DNA of 64,000 nucleotides. Source: Branchiostoma floridae. Lineage: Eukaryota; Chordata; Leptocardii; Amphioxiformes; Branchiostomatidae. The notes below the pieces were generated by a model. That model was not told the DNA's origin, did no database searches, and saw only the letters and a list, made by a program, of their open reading frames with translations. The stretch covers positions 33,075,746-33,139,745 of the forward strand of contig NC_049982.1 in assembly GCF_000003815.2 (NCBI RefSeq). The letters run 5' to 3'. The position numbers were made by a program, and so were the translations under genes. Shown here one piece after another: positions 1 to 11,800 of the stretch (position 1 is the first letter of the stretch; every line of letters starts with the position of its first letter).

Positions 1-77
1 AGGAGGCATGACCCTGATGCCGACGAAAAAATGGCAGAATTTCCCCCAGTCCCGTCAGGGCTAGGGTCATGCCTCCT
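1..77. repeat. Short foldback element at the window edge
   Basis: Positions 1-15 (AGGAGGCATGACCCT) are the exact reverse complement of 63-77. The 47-bp loop is not repeated elsewhere that I could see. It is typical of a small inverted-repeat transposon; the true ends may lie outside the window. Confidence 0.55.
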
Positions 78-409
78 CGTAATTTATAGCTCGCAGACTC
101 GTCGTCCCATCGAATCGCGCCTAATGTGAGGGAGGTATTACGACACATTCCGAAGTGACCGATCTCAAAAGTAAGGCCTAGAAAAAAGTTACCCGACCGA
201 CGGCTGGATACCAGGCTACCGACCCTATCCCTTTTTGGGGTCGACCATCATCTTTTATATCTGACCCTCTGAGTTATAAGATTCAAAGGAGACTTCCTGT
301 GATTCACAATCATTTTAACAGTTGGTGGAAGAATGCGTAGTTAGCATTGTTCTTCTTTGCATGGTTTATCAACGTATGTGTGCTTGTATAATGTAGAGTC
401 TGTATTATT

Positions 410-500
410 ACTATACTATACAATACTATACAATACTATACTATACTATACTATACTATACTATACTATACTACACTATACTATACTATACTATACTATA
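410..500. repeat. (CTATA)n microsatellite
   Basis: About 90 bp of near-perfect tandem ACTAT units with a few substitutions (CAATA, CTACA). Confidence 0.9.
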
Positions 501-2936
501 TGATATCAAAAATACCAGTACCTGATACATTTCAGTCTTACGTGTGTATTGTTCTACAGTATCTGTAGGATCACTTGGGCTGAAATCTTAAACAAAAACG
601 TTCTGAGTCCTCATGCCTCCATGAAAAACTTGGACCATTAGTACATTTCTTCCGTCAATTGTTGTCGCATTTATCATGCAAGTCAAGATGTAATCAGCAT
701 AATATATTCTACTTATGTCGGTCATCTCAAGCAAAAGTACATGTATTGTATATGGTGTTATATAGTCGTTTCGTTTGGCAAAATTCCATGTTAACATTTT
801 ATCATAAATTATGGAAAATTGCACGTTTGTGTAGTCTGTACATAGTGGTGTAAACATTTAAATAGCGTACACATGTCACAAGTGGGTGATTTTCACGCTG
901 TCGTGTTCAGAACTTCAAGAGAAGACGCCCCCTTACGCGTGGGTGGCAGGTCGGTCTGGATGGAAGGCAGAATGGACGGAAGGGAAACTAATTACTCGTG
1001 TCCTAACGAATTACACGTTATTTCTCCTCAAAATAAAAGATGACGTTGGGTCAAAATGACACAAAGCAAAAATATCAATCACAAAATAAGAGAAGGTAAG
1101 GGGAATGGGACAACGAGAATAAAAAGATTGAATATTGTCCATAAAATATGGTCCAGATGAAAATGAGAAGAATGATAAACCTAAAAATCCTTACCGTCAT
1201 TATTCAAAAGAGAGATGAGAACTTTCACAGTGTTGGAGTATTGAATTACTAGTCGATAAAGATTTGTGACTTTTCCAAGGTTTTTTAAAACCTCCTTGCA
1301 TTGGTTATCCTAAAAACATAATAATATGCTAACGACGCCAATAGTATCCACGGGGATGTAACTAGCATCCATTTGCTCCTTTATTAATGTTGTTGCTAAG
1401 CAACCGACCAAAACCACGGAGCATCTTGGCTCAGCACAAGGGGCGGTTCACTCGTACGGGGGTGGAGAAGCGAGCGCCATCTTCCTTCATGGTTCTTGTT
1501 TCTGGGATGCTGTACATGTTTTGAAGGGACTTCTCCGAAATACTTTATCGACACGGCAGCTTTTCAATCATCGCACCTCATTATTAATAAAAAAGTCAAA
1601 ATACCGGTAAAACTGAAGGGAGTGATAAGAATAGAAGTGCAAGCTTCATTGCGCCATCATACTTGCAGAGCGTATCCATTGCCCACCATCTTTACTACTA
1701 AGTATAAAGTCGAGATGATGAGATAGAAACCAATAAGAGATTTGATACCATAGTACTAAATGCTTCAACCATCTGCTATTACCAAGGACATTTGGAAGGA
1801 ACACTGTGTGCTACTTATTCCATGTAAACCGATTTCCCATTTCATGTGTGTCATGAATATAAGAATATAAGTGCTCTCATATTAAATGTAGATTTAGAGA
1901 ATGCCCAAGTCACGTCAATACCAGGCAAATTACAAAAAAAAATATTTATTCTTTTTTTGCGCTGTCAAACCCATGGCAGAAAACACCGGATACTTTATGA
2001 GATATCTAATTTGACAGAACTAGGGCATCCAATTACTAATACACACATGATTGGGCAGGTCGTGTGGTCAGATGTTCGAGACAAGAAAACCAACATTTGG
2101 GGACAAATGCAAGATGTTCGTAGACGTTTTCTAAAACGAGGGAGCCGCCGTACAAAAGGTATCATATTGAAGAAAAAAAACGCCAACAAACAGCACCTGT
2201 AACGTTACATGTTGGATGGTGCTTTGTTTTACTTTATGTGACAACTTGATTAAACAGCGGTATATGTAACTAACATGCACTGATGACTAAAATTCCACTT
2301 TCTACACTTACGGTTGTCCCTACAGCTCAGTAAGTAGAAGCTTCACAATACAGCCCCTGCTTCAAATTGGCTGAGAAAACCCGGTTTGTATCTGGGGAAG
2401 GTCTCCTTGCAGAGGGCATACGAAATGGGGGTCCGTGCCCACGTTACAACAGCCCCATTACTCTGAGGGGTACCTACTGGCTGGAGTAACACAACAGGAA
2501 GCTGAGTGATTTCAAAAGCTTCCATGGCCTTATGCTGTCATTTACTATAAATAGCAAATGACTGGAACACTTTCCATTAAAGCACCCAGTCTTTATTATG
2601 AAATGACTTTTAAGAATGAAAGTCAATCCACTTCCTCCATATATTCTAACGTTCTAGCCCATTTCTATAATCAGATGTTCCTGTGATTCAGCGTCTTCCC
2701 CGAAACGTATCAGCCCCGGATATTCTACCTTCCCTACATTTGCTGTACCTTCCCTTCACCCTGTGACAGATGAGCAATCAAGCTTGGGTTATGAATACAA
2801 GCTTTCTGCTCCAATGCCTGTCAGTGCTAATTTTGGTCTCATACATACCAGGTTTTCTCATACATTCAGACATATAAACATCTTGTCTGTACACTCGACA
2901 CCTATCTTTGGTGTAAGAACGATATCTTTATTTATT

Positions 2937-3130
2937 GTGGGCAGACTACTCTCTCTTCGCAGCCAGGGGCTGAACTGCAAGGAGCTTACAATAGGTGGGG
3001 ATAAATCACAAGTGTCTGGAGCGAGCTGCCATTCAGCAACACTCAGTGACCTCAATACGACAGTCATTTCCCCAGGTGCAGCCATGGGACTGCAGGTTTT
3101 GAACCACTCACACCGGGAAGGACCCCTGCT
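2937..3130. repeat. Interspersed repeat shared with 32380-32480
   Basis: Both places share GGGC(A/T)GACTACTCTCTCTT, GCAGCCAGGGGCTGAA, GGAGCTTACAATAGG and TCTGGAGC(G/A)A(G/A)CTGCCATT in the same order and spacing. This is a dispersed repeat of unknown class. Confidence 0.6.
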
Positions 3131-3183
3131 CTTTTTGAGAAGTCTTGTGGGCTCTTAATTCAACAGGCTCGACTTGTCTCAAA

Positions 3184-3385
3184 CACAGCACTCCATTTAA
3201 CGTCCTATCCGAGGGATGGCTCTAACTGAAGCTAGGTTTACATTTTCACCTGAGTGAAGTGGGTAAAGTCGTGTTAAGTGCCATCCCCAAGGGCACAACA
3301 TCAGGACAAATCAGCGGTTTCGAACCAGTTACCTTTGGGGTCTGGGTCAAACACCTTACCAATTGCACTACAAGTTAGTAACCAC
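3184..3385 (-). mobile_element. tRNA-derived SINE fragment (reverse orientation)
   Basis: Read on the minus strand it has an internal promoter B-box-like GGTTCGAAACC, then GTGCCCTTGGG, GGCACTTAACAC and CCCTCGGATAGGACGTTAAA. These match, in order, the body of the SINE at 44545-45050. Confidence 0.6.
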
Positions 3386-3439
3386 ATTACCAATAGTGCC
3401 GGGGATAATACTAGTATGATCTGGTATAACAAAGTGCTT

Positions 3440-3615
3440 TATTCACAACCAACCCACACGTGCGATGGTGCGGTGTGCGTTGGTGCAAATCCTTGGTGAT
3501 CACCCGGATGGAGGCCTGGCGAACCTCTGTCTCGTATCAGCCACATGGTGAATTACATCACTCACCCGGACGGGAGACCTGGCGCATCCCCGTCTTGTAA
3601 TTAGCCATACGAAAG
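3440..3615 (+). mobile_element. SINE 3'-body fragment
   Basis: Shares CACACGTGCGATGGTGCGGTGTG, ATCACCCGG(A/G)(T/C)GGAGGCCTGGC and TCGTATCAGCCACA(T/C)GGTGA with the 3' part of the SINE at 44545-45050. It has a local duplication of the CACCCGGA block. Confidence 0.55.
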
Positions 3616-4012
3616 GGTATGTCGACCCGTAAGGGGCGGTATAACCCCGTCGTGTGTAAACATGTGCGAACATGTTTGATCACGTCGACCGATGATGATG
3701 ATTCACAACCACGTTTTTTAAGTGGACATATCAATGACGATCTGTTATCTTCTTCAGGGCAAAACCCATGCGGTGGTAAAAATATGCTTCACTATTGCAG
3801 TTAAAGGGGTATTCTACTCCAGAAGGGCATATCAATATTAATTTTGCAAAGTAATAAATGCATACTACTTCACAATATACCATTATAAGTACCCATTAGC
3901 CCCACGCGCATCAAAAAGGATTCAGTCTTCTACTAACTCTACTTACTGTACTTTTTATTGAGTCCATAGTTTCTTTGATAGCTTCAGATTCTCCTGTTTC
4001 TGGTCCAAGGAT

Positions 4013-4105
4013 CTAGCCCGGTATCCAGCCATATTATAGCTCCCAAGTCTCTTCTGTCCTCTCTGCAAATATGGAGCTATAATACGATTGGATACCAGGC
4101 TATGA
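4013..4105. repeat. Foldback with GGTATCCAGCC / GGATACCAGGC ends
   Basis: AGCCCGGTATCCAGCCATAT and TATAGCTCC on the left face GGAGCTATAATACGATTGG and ATACCAGGCT on the right. The same end motif recurs at about 205-218, in the palindrome at 40074-40226 and near 51700, so this is a small MITE family. Confidence 0.5.
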
Positions 4106-4679
4106 AGGATCCTGTTGGAATCTGCATCGTATTGTAACAGCTGATCTGGAAACCTCTTCTCTACAATTCCAGATCACATCCTCCCAACACTTCATTCACA
4201 ACTTGTGATGGTCAGGAGGAACAGGTCCATTCATACTAACCATTTTCTTTCTTTGGACCAAGTGTTGCTGTAAGATAACCTGGTACCATCCGGGTAGTAG
4301 TTTGCTCCTGGTACCTGTCTGGAGACCTGCACATTAAAACCGTTTCGTGCTAACGTCGGTTAATTAAGGAATAGGTTCTAGAGCACTCGTTCGATGACAA
4401 CAGTCCCTCCCACGAGCAGATGGAGGGCTTTTCAGGTGTTGGAATGCCTGTTCGAACGAGCGCTTGAACCCATTCCTAATACGCTCATGTGTAGGGACCA
4501 ATCAGCACCCTCGTACAAAAATTTGGACGATTCCAGACGTTATCGTGGCCAATGATTCCAGACGGAATAGCACAAAAGCGACTGTATATAGTTTATGATA
4601 AATGTCAGAGCAAGAAGCAACTGTACTATAATTACTGCCGGAGCGAACTACTTTCCAGATGGTACCCAGGCTAGCTGTG

Positions 4680-5231
4680 TCATGACAGCCAGTTAGCCTG
4701 GATGTTTGTCTGCTCTTCTCTACAGCCAGATGTTTCCAGATTCTCTGCTGCTTCATCTCTGGGCTCACAGTGAAAGAATGTCGGAGGTGGTAGAGGCAAG
4801 GACCTCGGACATGGGAGGTGTTGGGTTTTGGATGCATATTTGCCATCATCCTTGATGTTGGGAAGGATATGCTGAAACTGTTCCATGTTTCTGTTGTACT
4901 TTGCTGCTTTTCTGTCTTGTATGGAAGTTTGGCTTTGTTCGGGTTTCCCTTCAGTATAAGGTTGTTCCTCAAACTTGCTGCTCCTTGTCACGTCATTATT
5001 ACTGCTGGGCCTTACTTTCAAAGCATATAAATGTGATTCTGAAGTTTCTATACATTCCATTCTTTCCAGTATTGATCTGCTGGGCTTTGCAATGCACATA
5101 CTTTGCTGAGCTGCTATCATCAGGCTTGCGATGGTGGGTTTGCTATGTAATTGTTCTTTGTTGTTGTAACTCTTACATGACGTTGTGACTGTGTGTTGAC
5201 CAGTATTAGCACCAACACCTTTAAACAACAT
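4680..5231 (-). other. Unassigned 183-codon open frame
   Basis: Open minus-strand frame, polar and Ser/Thr/Lys/Gln rich, with no motif I recognise and no transmembrane segment. It lies 670 bp beyond the stop codon of the MIF4G gene on the same strand, so it is not part of that coding sequence as modelled. It could be an exon of another gene, a decayed transposon ORF, or chance. Confidence 0.2.
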
Positions 5232-5898
5232 AAGAAGTCAGGCTTCAGTACAATAGGAACAGTTGAAAGGTATTTTCGAAAAATCATTATCGACTTTCTT
5301 GTCATGCAAACTCACAAACACTTAAAGGAGTCAAGGAGGAGGGTCAAAGGAACCCAAGAATGATAGTTGCAGGAAAGCATAAAGCATACAAGCGCACCAT
5401 AAAGTAGTAAAAAATGTTTAATAATCTGAGAGAAACTGAAGCTTGGCATAAAATACATGAGCAAAAGTAAAGTCCCTGTCACACATTGATGACCTTCCTT
5501 ACCACTCCTCAGCCAAACTCGACACTGGCCTGGAATCCATCCTACTCTAGATTCTCTTTTCACATACAAACAAAAGATGATGTTTCCAACTTTGATTTTT
5601 CATAATTCATAGTCGTCTGATGCAAATGACTTTTGAAGACAACCTCGTCAATCAACTCCCAACATAATTGGTCTTGCTCACGACCACCTCCCAACCATGG
5701 TCTGGAGAAGGACGGAAGGACATGATTGGCCACATGTATGTGTGACAGGGGCTTTAGACTTCCTAGTCAAGGGTTCTAAATATGAAAAACTTGCAACTTC
5801 AGACAAAGATAAACATGCATTACTCCATCTGGTCCTTTCTGGAGAGCTTATTTACTACAAGCTTGTTCGCAACAAGTCCAAGAAGGCTGGCTGCAGGA

Positions 5899-8800
5899 CT
5901 ACCAACCATGAGTGTCGAGGTACAACATGACTTCCAGTATGGTGCCAGGCATAAATCCACTCTCCTTTAGAACTGTTTTCAGTTCGCTCCTGTTAGCCTG
6001 CAAAGTTGTATCCTGGAGGTACAAGAGGGTACAGGTATCAACAGGGGCAATCACACAAGAGTAAGAGGCTTAGAGCAGTAAACCTCCCCAATGTACATAA
6101 TGTTTGATTGAAATAACAAACTCTGTAAACTGTCCTGGTATTTAATGGTAGCCTTTATGTACTGATGAAAGTGCTAGTACCATCTATACAAGCAGAAGCA
6201 ATGACAACTCACTCTGATGCCATTCTCCTGGAACTTGGGGAGGAACTCTTCCAGGCTCAGATCTGTCAGCATTGCTCGCACTGCCTTGTAATGGTCCTTC
6301 TCTTCATCCTGAGGTGAGCTGGCTTTGGAGATGTCTCCATTTGCTGTTGTAGGAGGCTGTTTGCTGTCAGTCTCCGTCCTGTTTTCTCCTGTGGTGTTAC
6401 TTCTCAGCACTGCCTCAGCTGGGAAATACAACAATTCTTCATTTCTTTGGAAACTGAAACTACTTTCAGTCTCAGCGTTGTAGCCAGCACCCGTCCTCCC
6501 GTACTTTGACGGAATTTTGCAGCTGGGGACAAAAAAAAACTTTGCCCATTCTGTCGTCTGTCACAGACAAAAATCAAGATGCAAAGGTATATAAAAACCC
6601 TTGTATCCCTTGTGTAATTTTGCACCAAAACAGATGCCAATAAACAGCTTATTCTACGCATATTTACAACTAAAAATGCAGGAAATAGCTTTTCAACGGG
6701 TCTGGATTTCAAAGTTTTCATGCATGTGTCCCGACCCCCCTAGGAACGTCGCACCTGTGACATCTCGCACCTTCGGCGCTCAAAACGATGCAATATCGAG
6801 GGGACGGAAAATTATTTCAGGCTGGCTACAACCCTGCCATATTCCTTACTCAGGTGAACAAGAAATTTTGCTACCTTCTTCTACAACTGAGCCCTCTGAG
6901 TCGTCCTGGCTGCCATTTTCCTGAGATGAACTCTGCTCGACCCAGCCACTGGCACGCAGCAGAGCAAGTTCTAGCAGGCTGCTCCGAACCACCCTGATCA
7001 ACACAAACATGCAGTCAAGTCACCCTTCATCCACACCATCCTCCCATGCAGGGACATCCAACGACAAAACCGTCTGTCTGGATGTACCCTGCTTTTTCAA
7101 CTATCACTCTTAGTTCCTGTGGCCGTCCTCTCCAAACCAGCTGTCAGCCAATCAGAGAATAGGCCTTTCAGTTTTCAAAAGGGCTTGCATATATATGGGT
7201 AACCTCATTCATATTTATAAGCAGGGCGGTCAGGAACTAAGGGTGACGGTTGAGAAAGCAGGGTTTCGCTGTTGGATGTCCCTGCATAAGAGGATGCATC
7301 CACATGTGCATGGCTCTATATATATTATTTGGTAAAGTTGATACAGTCAACTGATAGATAGGTTATAAAACATGCTGTTCAACAAGATGCTGTGTCACTG
7401 ACGAAAGATAGTGGATGCTATCTGAAACGTCTGGCTGTTTCAAAAATCATATCCAGTTACTTGAATAACTCCTTTTTGCCAATTTTGGCGTTTCGTACCT
7501 CATACATAAATTGAGACACATTTCTCTGTGAACATTTTGTTTGGAAGCAATTCAAACAGAACTAGGCAAAGCTTGATGAGTGTAGTACCAGTACTGACCT
7601 GGGAAGAGTCTCATCAAGGATCTTGTTGTTGATGGTGCCAAAGTGCAGCTGCATCAGTTCCCTAGGTTTACACATCATGGTTAGTTGTCATCCATGAAAT
7701 GCATTTCATATATCCCCTGAGGCCATGTATATACCATTATATGTATCTGCATGCATACGTCCATTTCAAAATTAAAAAAAAAAAAGATTTTCCCACCATA
7801 CTGTTAGTATAAGCCATACAAAGCAGCTGAAAAAGGAGCAAATATGTGCCATTAATTGCACAAAAATAATATCTGAAAACAGATACTAATGTTGTTGACT
7901 ATCAAAGTTAATTTGGATTCCTAAGTCAAAAAGAAGATGTGCAGAACGGAAATGAAGAATATGATATACAGTCTACCATGTTCTGTGCATTCAGTTATAT
8001 GTTCAACCTTCCAAACATCTTTCTTTCTGCAAGCTTGCATCAGTTAAGCCTGGGGCACAACCCGCCGTACGTGCAATTTGTCCGTACGTTTTTTGTGGAG
8101 GCCACGTCCGCCACGTATTCCTGAAAATGTTCAGGCTGTACAGGGCAGGTGCGTCGCCCGTACTGGCACGTACGGAGGGTGAATCCACAGCCCGAACGCA
8201 GAGAAAGTTCTGCATGCAATTAAATTTCTACGGCGCGTCTGCGTGCTCCCAAATCCGTGGGATTCGCCACGTGTTCGTACGGAAACGGTACTTACCACTT
8301 ACGGATACCAAAAGATTGCCCACGTTTTGGCACGTAGACAGTACGCACTTGCAAGTACGGCGGGTTGTGCCCCTAGCTTAATGGGGCTTCAAGAGGATGC
8401 CATCCATACAATCTCATGAACATGGCCCAAGAAGTTAGAGCCAAAATACTACTCTGGAATTAATATTCAATGATAGGGCTGATCACCAAATTCAATAACT
8501 GCTAGTGACAATACGAGTGACATTTCCAAGGGAATTGTCTAGGCTTTCTACATTGTTAATGTGAGCAGGCTAACCATAGCTATTCCAAAATGAACCGTAT
8601 GATATAAAAACACTATTTTCTGATCAGGATTGCAATTTTTTTATCATACGAACGCTTTGGACTGCACCATTTCATTGTGATGATAGATTTCTCATTGCAG
8701 TTTAACCTTAGACCTAGGAAAAATGTTGCGTTTATCCAACTGACCCTAGTATGAGCAAAAACCTGTCGACCAGAGCAGTTGTACTGGTAAAGATACAATT

Positions 8801-11800
8801 TTTGATCTGAGCAATGAAATTCAAAATAGAATCTCAAGCAGTCTTGCAAATTTCCTTGCAGACTTCTGTATTTGACCCTATGCTAACAGATGAAGGTTTT
8901 GAACTGGCAACACAACAATGATTTTCGTTGGCCTTTGTTTGTTTGTAATATATTCCCAGTATGGTGCCCCATAGCAGAACACACCAGGTTTGTACAGAAG
9001 AGTACAAGCTGGATATCCTAAGTGGTTGAGATTTTGTGACCAAGCAGTCTGTCTGAAATATTTCTGCACGAAGTATACCCCAACTGACCTGCCAGTGGAG
9101 TCCAGCTCTGATCCCACCACTCTCAGCAGAGAACACAGACAGTTGGTGCACACCTCCACCACTTCCTCAACCTGCCATGGAAGATAGCACCACAGTCATG
9201 GTGCATGTTGTAAGAACTCAACACACTTATGAAGAAGAGTAGGGATGACATCGTGTGCATGGCCAAATACAGGAGCTGTGGTTAAGTCTCAGTGCACTAC
9301 TAGCTGTCGGGAAAGTGTCTGAGGTTACCATTAACCACTTCACCTTACGCAACAACAATCTGGATTATGTTATATAACATGTGCATATTGTCAGGTAACA
9401 TAGTGACTCCAAATGTGGGTCCAGAGAGGGTTGTAGCCAGCACCCGTCCTTCCGTCCTTTGACGGAATTTTGCTGCTGGGGATTAAAAAAAAATTTGCCC
9501 ATTCCGTCCACTGTTGCTGACAAAAATGCTGATGTAAAGATATTGTGTACTTTTGTCACCAAAACAGATACTGTTGAACAGCTTAGTCTACCAGCAAAAT
9601 TTACATCTCAAAAATAGCATTTCAGAGGGTCTAGATTTCAAAATTTTCCAGGGGAGCAGGTCTCAAGCCCCCCCCCCCCCCCCCTGGGAAGATCAAGCCT
9701 TAGGTGCTAGATAGGATTCAAAATTGAAAGGAAGGAAAATGATTTCAGGCTGGCTAAAACGCTGGTCCAGAGATTTCTGAGAACCTCCAAAAAAGGTGTG
9801 ATACTAGATAGTAATACTAGAGAAGAGAGTAGGATATGATATTAGCACTAAAATACTAAGTACCTATATTTTCCTGTCAATCTTAAAAGTAATGTTGAAC
9901 GAGACTTTCAAACAACCCATCAACTCTTGGTGAACTTCTGGGGAAAACTGGAGTCAACTCTTTGTTATAGATGAAAGAATTTTCCTACCTGGGTGTTGAT
10001 ATGGAGCCACTTCTCCAGGGCCTTCAACATCATGCCACAGACACAGTCTTGGAACTCTTGCCTGTAATCATGACAGTATAGCACACAATGAGTACTTATA
10101 CACCCTTTGTCAGAGTTAGGGACTGCACAATATTCAGTGGGGTGAGGGCCAGTCATCAGAAGGTTGGGTTAAAATGTTTCCATGGCCCTTCTCCTGGTCA
10201 AAAAAATGTCCATGGCACTTCCCTTATGAGGACAAAATTTTCCTTGGCCCTCCTCCTCCTATCAACTCTTGCAAAATACTCAAGATGGCAAGAAAATCTT
10301 CCATCCAAAAGCGTGCTTTGTGTCCTATGTTGACAAGATTTCATCTCAAAGCAGATCTTTCCAAATGTCTTAGTCAACCCTAGCAAAAAAAAAAACAGCT
10401 CAGAGCTGATGGTAATATGCTTATACATATGCGATACTATAAGCTTGGAGGCTAGTACATCCTTTCTATATATGGTGTCACCTCTCTGAGAATGAACTGA
10501 ACTGAACTTTCTGAGAAGTTCAGAGCCCATTCTTAGACATCTACATATTTGTTTGAAGGTTCGCGGCCCTCCCCATGCCAACTTTTTTCCATGGCCTTCC
10601 CCCTAGCGAAAATTTTTTCCCTTGGTCCGTTTTTCTACTAAATATCATTCAGTTTAAACATCGTCCAGTTCCTTAGCTGTATGAAATTGTGGACATATTC
10701 AAAAGCTGTACATGTATTAGTAGAGCAGTAAATTTCATCACCAAGAAGCTAAGAAAATTCAGCACTCCAGTCACCTATACAGGCTTTTCATTGACGTCAT
10801 ACTGATTATAATTTGAATCCTCCGACGACCATGTTGGTGGGTAATTGAATTAAGCAGTACTGCCAGTAGCATCTTCGTGTGGTTAACAGACGTACGCTGT
10901 CATCCAACATGGCACAGATGACGTCAAATGTAAAGCCTGTATAGAAAATAAGTTAGAAAGTGACATTTGTGGAGCATGGAATGGTAGATCAGGGCTCAAA
11001 ATACCACCTGCATATGCAGGTTAGTGCATTAAAATTGGAGCTGTGCAGGTATCTCTGGTGACTAACCTGAACCTAACCTACACTGGTCCATGTACTGGGT
11101 TTTATACCTAAATATCCTATGGTGTAGGTCCATGTGGATGGTTATTAGCTGCATTGACTGTTACCACCTATTAAGTGTAATATAATGAATCCTGAACAAT
11201 TTCAGTATGATCCATACTTCCTAAATTCAGAGTGGTGCAGGTAAAATTTGTCTGGTGCAGGTAATTTTCAATGCCACCTGCACCAGTGCTGGTATGCAGA
11301 AAAAAGTATTTTGAGCCCTGTTGATGATCTATCTACTATGACCAACCCTCACCCTGATGAGTTGTTTCTTGCCTGAAGATAAAGATTGCCTAGGGTCTTA
11401 CTGTAACCTTCATACAGGCGTTTGGCATTGGTGGCCCCGGACACCTGAAGCAAGAAGCATGGTTAAGTTAAAACTGTGTAAGTCACACTATACAGCCTAG
11501 TCTTAAAAAGAGGCAAATTTCAGTTTTAGAAGCACAATATGAATGTTTGTTTACTTGTTGTTAAGCCACAACTGATGAGAAATTATCATACAGTTTACAA
11601 AATGTAGGTCAATTCCAAATGCCCAGATTGTCTCTGCCTGTGTAAAAGTCCTCACCTTGCAGTAGGATGCCTGTTTCTCCAACAAGACACTGCTCAGGAC
11701 ATCCATGCTTTTTTGATACAGGTCTGAGGAAAAATGCAATCAGACATTTTTTACTTCCTCAACAGAGAAATGATGCACATATGCATTGGATATCTAATTA

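Larger units (their letters stand above)
78..4500. other. Non-coding, repeat-bearing flank
   Basis: No coding exon can be supported here. The stretch holds a copy of the GGATACCAGGCT end motif at about 205-218, a pentanucleotide microsatellite at 410-500, a region with no recognisable feature at 500-2900, a repeat at 2937-3130 that recurs near 32380, two SINE-like fragments at 3184-3615 and a foldback at about 4013-4105. The 118-codon ORF at 1846-2202 lacks any motif and is probably random. Confidence 0.5.

Noticed and set aside
1846-2202. 118-codon ORF as a gene
   Set aside because: No motif, no splice context, and an AT-rich composition like its surroundings.
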